Shown piece by piece: positions 1-6,344 of a stretch of DNA of 39,273 bases. Below the pieces are notes generated by a model. The model did not search any database, was not told the origin of the DNA, and saw only the letters and a list, made by a program, of their open reading frames with translations. Made by a program: the position numbers and the translations under genes. Positions within the stretch are counted from its first letter, which is position 1. The number at the start of each line of letters is the position of its first letter. Source of the DNA: Pseudomonadota bacterium (GTDB lineage: Bacteria > Desulfobacterota > Binatia > Bin18); NCBI GenBank assembly GCA_005804965.1, contig SYOC01000041.1, forward strand, positions 1 to 39,273, in the 5' to 3' direction.

Positions 1-1
1 G

Positions 2-1012
2 AAAGAAGCGAAAGAACGTATCCGAATCAAAGCGCGTGAGCATGCCGAAGACCGCGTGCTCGATTTGCTGCTGCCTCCGGTTCCAGCGCATGCCGGATTT
101 GGCGGTGAGAGTGAACCTCCGTCTCCATCCGCGACAAACACGCGAGAGAAGATGCGACGCATGCTCCACGAGGGCAAACTTGATGACCGGGAAGTCGAGC
201 TCGAAGTGACAAAGGCAGCGCTGCCGTTCATCGAAGTGATGGCCCCGCAGGGCATGGAGGACATGGAAAATCAACTCAAAGAGATGTTCTCCAACCTCAT
301 GCCGAAAAAAACCAAGAAGCGACGCCTCAAAGTGCTCGAAGCTCTGGACCTCCTCGAACAAGAAGAAGCCGACAAGCTAGTAGACATGGAAAACGTCGTG
401 CGCGAAGCCGTGCAGCGTGCCGAGCAAAGCGGCATCATTTTCATCGACGAGATCGACAAGATCGCCAGTCGCGACGGTGCCCACGGCCCCGATGTGTCTC
501 GCCAAGGCGTACAACGCGACCTCTTGCCGTTGGTAGAAGGTTGCACCGTCAACACCAAGTACGGGATGGTGCGCACGGATCATGTGCTGTTCGTTGCGTC
601 CGGTGCGTTTCATATGGCCAAGCCCTCGGACTTGATCCCTGAGTTCCAAGGCCGCTTTCCTATCCGCGTCGAACTGGAGTCGCTCTCGCGTGAAGATTTC
701 GTGCGTATTCTCACCGAGCCACGGAACGCCTTGCTGATGCAGTATGTGGCGTTGCTGGCGACGGAGAACCTGAAACTGGTGTTTCAGCCTGACGCTGCCG
801 AAGAGTTGGCACGGATCGCGGCGACGGTGAACGAGCGCACCGAAAACATCGGCGCACGACGCCTGCATACCGTGGTTGAACGCTTGCTCGAAGATTTGTC
901 TTTCGACGGACCTGAACTCAGCGGTAAAGAAATCGTGATCGACGCGCACTATGTGAAAGACAAGCTTGACGCCATCGTCAAGGATGAAGATCTGGCCCGC
1001 TACATTTTATAG
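2..1012 (+). CDS. hslU: ATP-dependent protease ATPase subunit HslU (5' end outside window)
   Basis: HslU is the AAA+ unfoldase ring that feeds substrates to the HslV peptidase in the cytoplasm. The frame is open from base 2, so the gene begins upstream. About 336 residues are visible of a usual 440-460, and the Walker A segment is missing only because of the window edge. Seen here are the I-domain region (about 70-370), Walker B GIIFIDEIDKIA (about 430-465), the sensor 1 region near DHVLFVASGAFH, the arginine-finger segment GRFPIRVEL, and sensor 2 in NIGARRLHTV. The C-terminus ends in RYIL, matching the hydrophobic tail that in this family inserts into HslV to activate it. The partner hslV is expected just upstream, outside the window. 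The identification is secure. Confidence 0.97.
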   Translation, partial: KEAKERIRIKAREHAEDRVLDLLLPPVPAHAGFGGESEPPSPSATNTREKMRRMLHEGKLDDREVELEVTKAALPFIEVMAPQGMEDMENQLKEMFSNLMPKKTKKRRLKVLEALDLLEQEEADKLVDMENVVREAVQRAEQSGIIFIDEIDKIASRDGAHGPDVSRQGVQRDLLPLVEGCTVNTKYGMVRTDHVLFVASGAFHMAKPSDLIPEFQGRFPIRVELESLSREDFVRILTEPRNALLMQYVALLATENLKLVFQPDAAEELARIAATVNERTENIGARRLHTVVERLLEDLSFDGPELSGKEIVIDAHYVKDKLDAIVKDEDLARYIL

Positions 1013-1078
1013 GGCACGCCGTCTTTGCTTGCCTTGCTGAGAGTTTGCGTCTAGCGTGGGCAGCAGGAACTTTCTCGC

Positions 1079-1762
1079 ATGACACTCGCCGAAATTTTCG
1101 CCAGTTTTCCCCCTGAGCTGCAACCTGCGGTGTCGCAACTCGTGGAGGTATTACGCGAAGAATTCGGGGTGCGCCGAAGCGACTTCGACGACTTGAAAGC
1201 GATTGTCCGAGATCTCGCCGAAGCTCAGAAGCGCACGGAGCAACGCGTCGAAGAGCTGGCTCAAGCGCAAAAAGAGCTGGCCACAGCGCAGCAACATATG
1301 GCGGAAGGTCTGGAGCTGTTTCGCAAAACGGTTACTGCGGAAATTGAAGGGCTGAAGAAAAGCCTCAATGCGCAGATCGGTGGCTTGGGCGCACGCTGGG
1401 GGCTACAAACTGAGGGGGCGTTCCGAGAAGGCTTGCGGGCAATTCTCCAAGAGGTCGGGTTCGTGACCGAGCGCTTTCTCGACATCGATACGACTGGAGA
1501 AGTCTTTGGTGCGCCGGATCAAGTGGAACTCGACGTGGTAGTGAAGACCGGGAAGGTTATTGTTGTCGAGATTAAATCTTCCACCAATCAAGCCGATGTG
1601 TACTACTTCACCCGCAAAGCCGATTTCTACGCACGGAAAACCGGGCGGCAGATCGACCGCCGCTTGGTGGTAACTCCCTACATCGACCCTCGCGCCCACG
1701 ATGCCGCCACACGGCTTGGGGTTGAGGTCTGCACTGATCCGGCAAGTTTGCAGTCTGACTGA
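1079..1762 (+). CDS. DUF3782-type protein: coiled coil plus PD-(D/E)XK nuclease-like domain
   Basis: The 227-residue protein has two parts. Residues about 35-100 are a Glu/Gln/Ala-rich heptad-like helix, probably a coiled coil. Residues about 110-227 look like a restriction-endonuclease-like core, with VELDVVV followed by VIVVEIKSS, which fits the D...ExK catalytic signature of PD-(D/E)XK enzymes. This arrangement matches proteins annotated as DUF3782, whose biological role is not established. The gene starts 66 bases after hslU on the same strand without a convincing Shine-Dalgarno sequence, so it may be read through from hslU or have its own promoter. It ends just before a convergent VOC gene. 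Nuclease activity is inferred from the motif only. Confidence 0.8.
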   Translation: MTLAEIFASFPPELQPAVSQLVEVLREEFGVRRSDFDDLKAIVRDLAEAQKRTEQRVEELAQAQKELATAQQHMAEGLELFRKTVTAEIEGLKKSLNAQIGGLGARWGLQTEGAFREGLRAILQEVGFVTERFLDIDTTGEVFGAPDQVELDVVVKTGKVIVVEIKSSTNQADVYYFTRKADFYARKTGRQIDRRLVVTPYIDPRAHDAATRLGVEVCTDPASLQSD

Positions 1763-1792
1763 GGGTGGCGTGATTCTGACCGATACTGCACA

Positions 1793-1822
1793 GCGCAAAG
1801 CTGAAAGTTCACAGCTTTGCGC
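1793..1822. terminator. Perfect 11-bp stem hairpin between convergent genes
   Basis: GCGCAAAGCTG (1793-1803) and CAGCTTTGCGC (1812-1822) are exact inverted copies around an 8-base loop. The hairpin lies between the ends of the converging genes at 1762 and 1833, the place for a bidirectional terminator. No good U-tract follows on either side, only a short TTTT at 1831-1834. The wider stretch 1793-1834 also reads as six 7-base units starting with G at 1793, 1800, 1807, 1814, 1821 and 1828, so it may belong to the same heptad repeat class as the arrays at 24.0, 31.0 and 35.8 kb. Confidence 0.55.
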
Positions 1823-1832
1823 CGACAGCTTT

Positions 1833-2288
1833 TCACTTCTGAAACGGTTCGATCAATTCCAGAAATGTCCCGTCGGGGTCTTTGAAGCAGAAGAATTTCG
1901 CTCCGGCTTTGTTAGGGAATTGGATGACGACCGGCTCGGAGACGCATTCTACGCCCAACGCTTTGAGCCGCTGGTATTCCTCGTCGAGATCTTTGGTGAA
2001 CAATGCAATCCTGGCTGCGCCGGCGTGGTAGAGATGCGGATAGCCAGCACCCTCGGTTTTGGGCTGTTTCCATTCGATTAGGTCGATGCGTGTGGCGCGG
2101 GGGTCGTCGCCCAGCGCTAACAGCGCCGCACGTGCGACACTGTTGGGAATGCCTAACCCAACGTCGTTCGCCGGATTCGGACCTTCGCCAATGTTGAGCA
2201 CTACCTTGAAGCCGAGGTTTTTGTAGAACGCCAACGAGCGCTCGAAGTTGGTCACGTTAATGTTGATGTGGAAGATCGATTTAATCAT
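1833..2288 (-). CDS. VOC family protein (glyoxalase/dioxygenase fold)
   Basis: The 151-residue protein has the vicinal-oxygen-chelate pattern of two beta-alpha-beta-beta-beta modules. The first opens with FHININVTNFERSLAFYKNLGF, and the last strand ends in GTFLELIEPF. The N-terminal His and C-terminal Glu sit where metal ligands usually lie in this superfamily. Members include glyoxalase I, extradiol dioxygenases, epimerases and resistance proteins, and the sequence alone does not choose among them. It is the last gene of a minus-strand run with an SDR and a crotonase-fold protein, 51 bases after the SDR, so it may act on an intermediate of the same small-molecule pathway. Confidence 0.88.
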   Translation of the reverse strand: MIKSIFHININVTNFERSLAFYKNLGFKVVLNIGEGPNPANDVGLGIPNSVARAALLALGDDPRATRIDLIEWKQPKTEGAGYPHLYHAGAARIALFTKDLDEEYQRLKALGVECVSEPVVIQFPNKAGAKFFCFKDPDGTFLELIEPFQK

Positions 2289-2339
2289 AGTGAGTGTCCT
2301 TCTCTGGTGAGGTTGGCATGCATCACTCTGCCCTACTGA

Positions 2340-3101
2340 TTACTGCGCCATGTAGCCACCATCGACGGGCATGGGCAGTCCGGTCATGTATGAGGCACGG
2401 TCCGAGCACAGCCACGCCACGGCTTCCCCGACTTCCTCGGGTTGACCGATGCGCTTCATTGGCTCCGAGCGAGCGTAGCGTTCTTCGATATCAGGCCGCT
2501 TCTCAAACGCACCCATGAGCATCGGCGTGTAAATTGGCGCTGGGCACACCGCGTTGATGCGGATGCCATGCCGTGCGTATTCCAGCGCTGCCGCCTTGGT
2601 AATGCCGGCCACACCGTGTTTGGCCGCTGTATACGCCGGGACGCGAATGGCGCCGGTCAGTCCCATAATCGAAGAAGTGTTGACAATGGCTCCGCTGCCT
2701 TGCTTGAGCATCTGGATGATCTCCGCTTTCATGCACAGCCACACGCCAGTAAGGTTCACGGCGAGTACGCGGTTCCACTCCTCTTCGGTGTACTCATGCG
2801 TGCGCACGCCTCTGCCACCGATCCCCGCATTATTGAAGGCGCAATCGAGCCGTCCATAGACTTCCACAGCTTTGGCAACGACGGCATCCACGTCCGCTGC
2901 TTTGGACACGTCGGTCTTCATGAACAAAGCGTCTGCTCCCAAGGCTTGCACAGCTGCTAACGTTTCCTGCCCGCCAGCTTCGGCCACGTCGGCGAGCACT
3001 AATTTCGCGCCTTCACGGGCGAAAATCTTGGCCGTGGCGCGACCGATACCGGAACTGGCTCCAGTAATCAAGGCAATTTTTCCTTCGAGAATGCCGCTCA
3101 T
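2340..3101 (-). CDS. SDR family NAD(P)-dependent oxidoreductase
   Basis: This is a 253-residue classical short-chain dehydrogenase/reductase. The cofactor motif TGASSGIG is at residues 13-20, NNAG follows the fourth strand, and the catalytic Ser and YxxxK occur in NTSSIMG and AYTAAKHG. The C-terminus ends in the usual GLPMPVDGGY segment. The start has a strong ribosome site (AGGAGG) 8-9 bases upstream. The gene lies 16 bases downstream of the crotonase-fold gene at 3118-3900 and was probably cotranscribed with it and with the VOC gene. The substrate cannot be deduced. The acyl-CoA context suggests a hydroxyacyl or secondary alcohol substrate, which is inference. Confidence 0.93.
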   Translation of the reverse strand: MSGILEGKIALITGASSGIGRATAKIFAREGAKLVLADVAEAGGQETLAAVQALGADALFMKTDVSKAADVDAVVAKAVEVYGRLDCAFNNAGIGGRGVRTHEYTEEEWNRVLAVNLTGVWLCMKAEIIQMLKQGSGAIVNTSSIMGLTGAIRVPAYTAAKHGVAGITKAAALEYARHGIRINAVCPAPIYTPMLMGAFEKRPDIEERYARSEPMKRIGQPEEVGEAVAWLCSDRASYMTGLPMPVDGGYMAQ

Positions 3102-3117
3102 CTGTTTGCCCTCCTGT

Positions 3118-3900
3118 CTAACGCCCGACGAAATTCCCAGAGCGGCGCTCGGCTACGGCGCGAACACCTTCCTTATGGTCTTCCGTCTGTTGCAGCCAGT
3201 GCTGTTCTCTGAACTCTCGGTCCGTGGCAGCTTTGACGGCCTCGGCAATCCCGGCACGCATCGTGGCGCGGGTGGACTGCACGGCTAATGGTGCGTTCTC
3301 GGCAATCTCCTTGGCCAGCTCCACGGCAGCGGTACGTATGTTCTCCACCGAGGTGAAGACTTCCCCCAGCCCCCAGGCAAAAGCTTCCTCACCGTTGATC
3401 CTCCGCCCGGTGTAGAAAATGATATTCGCCCGCTGCCAACCAATCAGGCGTGGCAAGGTGTAGGTCAGGCCAAATCCAGGATGAAAGCCCAACTTCACGA
3501 AATTGGCAGCAAAGCGAGTTTCCGGACACAGCACACGAAAATCCGGCACCAGCGATAAACCAAAGCCGCCGCCGATTGCTGCGCCTTGAATAGCGCCGAC
3601 GACAGGCTTTTTGCAGGCGAACAAACGTACCGCTTCGGCATACAGCGGGTTGCCGGTTTCTGTACTGCGTAGATCGCGTGCTGCTGCACCGGAATGAAAA
3701 TTGGCCCCGGCGCAGAAGTTCTTGCCTTCTGCGGCCAGGACGATAGCGCGACAAGTAGCTTCCTTATCGAGATCCTCGAAAGCGTCGGCAATCGAACGAA
3801 TAAGTTCGGTATCGAAGAAATTGTTGGGTCCGCGTTGAATCTCAACCGTGGCAATGTGATCGGCCAGGGTGACGGCAACGTCTCCGTAACGTGGTTGCAT
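3118..3900 (-). CDS. Crotonase-fold (enoyl-CoA hydratase/isomerase family) protein without the classical Glu pair
   Basis: The 260-residue protein has the crotonase core: GKNFCAGAN, and GAIQGAAIGGGFGLSL for the second oxyanion-hole segment. The ATG at 3900 is chosen because AAAGGAGA lies just upstream; longer readings run into low-complexity repeat sequence. In enoyl-CoA hydratase two glutamates do the chemistry. Aligned by eye, the first position (the Glu of xPExxLGxxPG) is Phe in FVKLGFHPG, and the second (before the TG of the following helix) is Ile. If that alignment holds, ordinary hydration is unlikely and another crotonase reaction (isomerase, hydrolase or decarboxylase) is more plausible. 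It is the first gene of an operon with an SDR and a VOC protein. Confidence 0.88.
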   Translation of the reverse strand: MQPRYGDVAVTLADHIATVEIQRGPNNFFDTELIRSIADAFEDLDKEATCRAIVLAAEGKNFCAGANFHSGAAARDLRSTETGNPLYAEAVRLFACKKPVVGAIQGAAIGGGFGLSLVPDFRVLCPETRFAANFVKLGFHPGFGLTYTLPRLIGWQRANIIFYTGRRINGEEAFAWGLGEVFTSVENIRTAAVELAKEIAENAPLAVQSTRATMRAGIAEAVKAATDREFREQHWLQQTEDHKEGVRAVAERRSGNFVGR

Positions 3901-3963
3901 GGCGAGTCTCCTTTCTCTTCTAGTCTTCCTCTTGTGCCTGATCGTGAGGAATTGTCTAGGTCG

Positions 3964-4023
3964 GACACAGACAGAGATAGAGACAGGGATGACGACAGAG
4001 GCAGAGAGAGAGCAGTAAGAGGG
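3964..4023. repeat. Degenerate hexanucleotide tandem repeat (GACAGA-like, about 10 units)
   Basis: From 3964 the plus strand reads in 6-base steps that are mostly variants of GACAGA (GACACA, GACAGA, GATAGA, GACAGG and similar) up to about 4023. It lies in the 183-base gap between the crotonase start and the end of the beta-helix gene. Purine-rich sequence continues to about 4040. It has no coding signal, and translations across it give only Ser-Leu repeats. Confidence 0.7.
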
Positions 4024-4083
4024 GACGTGGAAGGTGGGTGGCGATTCACCTTCCAGAATGCACCACGGCACCCTCTCCAGCTC

Positions 4084-4884
4084 CTACTGAATACAAGCTG
4101 GGTCCTTGGTGACGTAGATATTCTTTTTCCATACGTTTGAGCCGCAATCCGGGGTGCTGTCGGACAGGTCCACGTTACCGTTATTGGCAGCAGTATTGCC
4201 CAGGAGTTTATGGACGGCGTTGCTCTCGACCGCGATGCCAGAACCGACATTCCACTGAGCGTCGTTCTTCGACAGTGTGGTTTGAATGGCACTTGACCAG
4301 ATGTAGAAACCGCTGCCTACATTCGAAGAAGAGACGTTCGAGATGAGCTTATTTTTGAGACCATGGATGAAGAAGCCCGAGGCCAGCGCACTGCCGAAGA
4401 CATGATTTCTGATCAGCGAGTTCCTCGCGCCGGCGACCGTTATTCCCCAGCCGAAGTTGTTGTCTGCGGTATTAGCGACCAAGCGGTTTTTGTCACTGCT
4501 CACGAAGAGGCCATACTCGTTATTCTGGGCCGCGATCTGAATGACCTGATGCTTTCCCGCCCCTTCGACGGACACGCCGGTTTTGCACCCGGTGACCGTC
4601 CCGTTGGTCACTTTGGCCTGCGTGCCGACGATGGCGATGCCATCAGTATCGCTCCCGTTTGCGCAGGAAATCGTGTGCCCATTCAGATTGACCGAGACTG
4701 GCCCGACGATGGTGAGCCCGGCAGACGAATTACAACCTACCAAGTCGTTGGTGAGCAGGTGGCTGCCGCCAGGGCCGAGGGTATCGCCACAGAAAATAGC
4801 CTGGGCGGTGCTGTGGCTGAGGGTGAGAGCAGCAGTGCTGAGCAGTGTGGTGAGAGTGGTTGTGAGAAATTGTTTCGCGTTCAT
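4084..4884 (-). CDS. Exported right-handed beta-helix (NosD/pectate-lyase-like) protein
   Basis: The 266-residue protein starts at the ATG preceded by AAAGGAGC. It begins with a signal peptide (MNAKQF, then a hydrophobic Thr/Leu/Ala stretch ending SHSTAQA) with a likely cleavage site before IFCG. The mature part repeats short strands of the form NxI/V...G at intervals of about 22-24 residues, including VNLNGHTISC, NLIRNHVFG-like and NKLISNVSSSN-like turns. This is typical of parallel beta-helix proteins of the CASH/NosD type. No polysaccharide-lyase catalytic motif was recognised, so the enzymatic role is unknown. A second protein of this class is encoded at 33389-34690. The gene stands alone between two purine-rich repeat tracts. 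Confidence 0.85.
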   Translation of the reverse strand: MNAKQFLTTTLTTLLSTAALTLSHSTAQAIFCGDTLGPGGSHLLTNDLVGCNSSAGLTIVGPVSVNLNGHTISCANGSDTDGIAIVGTQAKVTNGTVTGCKTGVSVEGAGKHQVIQIAAQNNEYGLFVSSDKNRLVANTADNNFGWGITVAGARNSLIRNHVFGSALASGFFIHGLKNKLISNVSSSNVGSGFYIWSSAIQTTLSKNDAQWNVGSGIAVESNAVHKLLGNTAANNGNVDLSDSTPDCGSNVWKKNIYVTKDPACIQ

Positions 4885-4974
4885 GCTCGTTGCTCCTTTG
4901 CTATTGCGGTGAGAGGTGAATATTTGGGCATGCCTTCTGTGCATAAGGCGTAAAAAAAGGGCTGACAATTGTAA

Positions 4975-5110
4975 GTGGTCAGCGAACCGAGAGCAGACGA
5001 CGGGAAGTGGGAAACGGAAGGAGTGGCAGGTGGAAGGAGTGAGGTAAGCAAACGACAGAGAGAACGGTAGGGACGGAGAGGAGAGACAGAAGTCAGCAAG
5101 GAACGGTGAG
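4975..5110. repeat. Purine-rich low-complexity tract, weak 7-base periodicity
   Basis: This fills most of the 244-base gap between the beta-helix gene and the DUF4143 ATPase gene. The plus strand is almost all A and G, with GGAAGGAGTG repeated 16 bases apart (5016 and 5032). G recurs every seventh base from 5002 to 5044, but in so purine-rich a sequence that is weak evidence for a true period. No gene is supported here. The promoter of the minus-strand beta-helix gene should lie at the left edge, but no convincing -35/-10 pair was seen. Confidence 0.5.
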
Positions 5111-5128
5111 CCGATTCCGGCAGAGCGC

Positions 5129-6289
5129 TTATCGCTCTCGTCCTGACAAGATCGCTTCGCCCCACAATTCTTCTAGGAATTGCCGCCAGGGGTAGATCTC
5201 GATCCCATCTGTCGTGATCCGCTTATGCGCTTCTCGGCTGACCACGATCCGACGGGCCTGCGGGTATTCTTCGCCAAATGCACGAAGCCCTTTGAGATGA
5301 CGGTCTGCGAGCGCTTCGCCTGACTTAATCTCTATTGCGACATCGGCCTGACCCAGTACGAAATCGACTTCAAACTGAGACGAAGTACGCCAGTAGCTGA
5401 GCAGAAATCGCCGGCCTGAATACTGCGCGTACGCCCGCAGCTCTTGCCAGAAAAAATGTTCGAACGCCCGTCCAAAGGCGTCCGACTGCGGACGGAGCAC
5501 CCCACGCCCCGCTAAGGCACCACACACGCCGACATCAAAAAGATAAAACTTCGGAGCTTGCACCACCCGTCGTTTCGGACGGAGACGAAAAGCTGGGACG
5601 AAATCGCCAAGCAACGTATCGACCAGGATGGCGTAGTAATCCTTCACCGCCGCCGCGCTTACGCCCACCTCTTGGGCGATGGTGGCATAGTTGACGATCT
5701 CGCCATTCGTGAGTGCGGTCACTTCCAGAAACCGGGCAAAAGCGGGCAAATTGCGCACCAGCGCTTCGGCGTGTATCTCCTCTTTCAGGTAGTCGGCTAC
5801 ATAGGCGTCGAGCAATTCCAGCGCATCGACATTGGCATAGAGATGAGGTAACAGTCCGCACGCGAGCGCGTGATCGAGGTCAAAGTCGGGAATCTCCGTC
5901 GACACCAAGGGAAAGAGTTCACGGCGCACCGCGCGCCCGCCCAAGAGATTCTGTCCAGTGCGCCGCAGTTTCCGCGCCGATGAACCTGAGAGCACGAAAC
6001 GCACTCCCAGATTGTCAATAATCCATTGCACCTCATCGAGCAGTTCCGGGATCTTCTGTACCTCGTCGATGACGACCGGCCCGGTGGCGGGATTCCACGC
6101 GCGGCAGCGCTCCCGTAACGCTTCCGGGCGCGACTTCAACAGGCGGAACTCAGATGCGTTTAACAAATCGACGCGCAGCGCTGCGGGAAACATCAGCCGC
6201 AGCAACGTACTTTTACCGGTTTGCCGTGGCCCCCAGAGGAAGAGAGACTGCCGCTCGGCAATATCCAGCTTCATAAGTCGCTTATACAT
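5129..6289 (-). CDS. ATP-binding protein of the AAA_14/DUF4143 type
   Basis: The 386-residue protein has two domains. The N-terminal P-loop ATPase shows Walker A GPRQTGKSTLL (residues 20-30), Walker B GPVVIDEVQKI (70-80) and the sensor-like LSGSSARKL. The C-terminal DUF4143 part contains EVDFVLGQADVAIEIKSG (about 306-324), a PD-(D/E)XK-like D...ExK signature. Such proteins are common and mobile in bacteria and archaea, and their role is not settled. I prefer the ATG at 6289 because relatives usually begin MYKR. The GTG at 6307 and the ATG at 6274 remain possible, and none has a clear ribosome site. The start lies inside a perfect 30-bp palindrome (6274-6303). The gene appears monocistronic. 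Confidence 0.88.
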   Translation of the reverse strand: MYKRLMKLDIAERQSLFLWGPRQTGKSTLLRLMFPAALRVDLLNASEFRLLKSRPEALRERCRAWNPATGPVVIDEVQKIPELLDEVQWIIDNLGVRFVLSGSSARKLRRTGQNLLGGRAVRRELFPLVSTEIPDFDLDHALACGLLPHLYANVDALELLDAYVADYLKEEIHAEALVRNLPAFARFLEVTALTNGEIVNYATIAQEVGVSAAAVKDYYAILVDTLLGDFVPAFRLRPKRRVVQAPKFYLFDVGVCGALAGRGVLRPQSDAFGRAFEHFFWQELRAYAQYSGRRFLLSYWRTSSQFEVDFVLGQADVAIEIKSGEALADRHLKGLRAFGEEYPQARRIVVSREAHKRITTDGIEIYPWRQFLEELWGEAILSGRER

Positions 6290-6303
6290 GTATAAGCGAC
6301 TTA
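6274..6303. promoter_or_regulatory. Perfect 30-bp palindrome over the start of the DUF4143 ATPase gene
   Basis: Bases 6274-6303 are an uninterrupted, exact inverted repeat of 15 bp per arm centred on ACATGT (6286-6291). The core is CTTATACATGTATAAG, and symmetry breaks at 6273/6304. The palindrome spans all three candidate start codons' surroundings, with the preferred ATG at its centre. It could be a dimeric repressor operator, or, in mRNA, a hairpin masking the start codon. It also lies 42 bases past the end of the kinase gene, so a transcription-stop role for that transcript is possible, though no U-tract follows. Confidence 0.75.
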
Positions 6304-6344
6304 GCACTTCATTTCAAAGGGCGCAATTCGTGGGTATGTACAAG

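Noticed and set aside
377-949. Antisense frame over hslU
   Set aside because: The plus strand encodes clear HslU motifs throughout, and the antisense product resembles nothing.
2503-2778. Second frame inside the SDR gene
   Set aside because: It is a shadow of the conserved SDR reading frame.
3901-4071. N-terminal extension of the crotonase-fold protein
   Set aside because: It translates the hexamer repeat into Ser/Leu low complexity, and the ATG at 3900 has a proper ribosome site.
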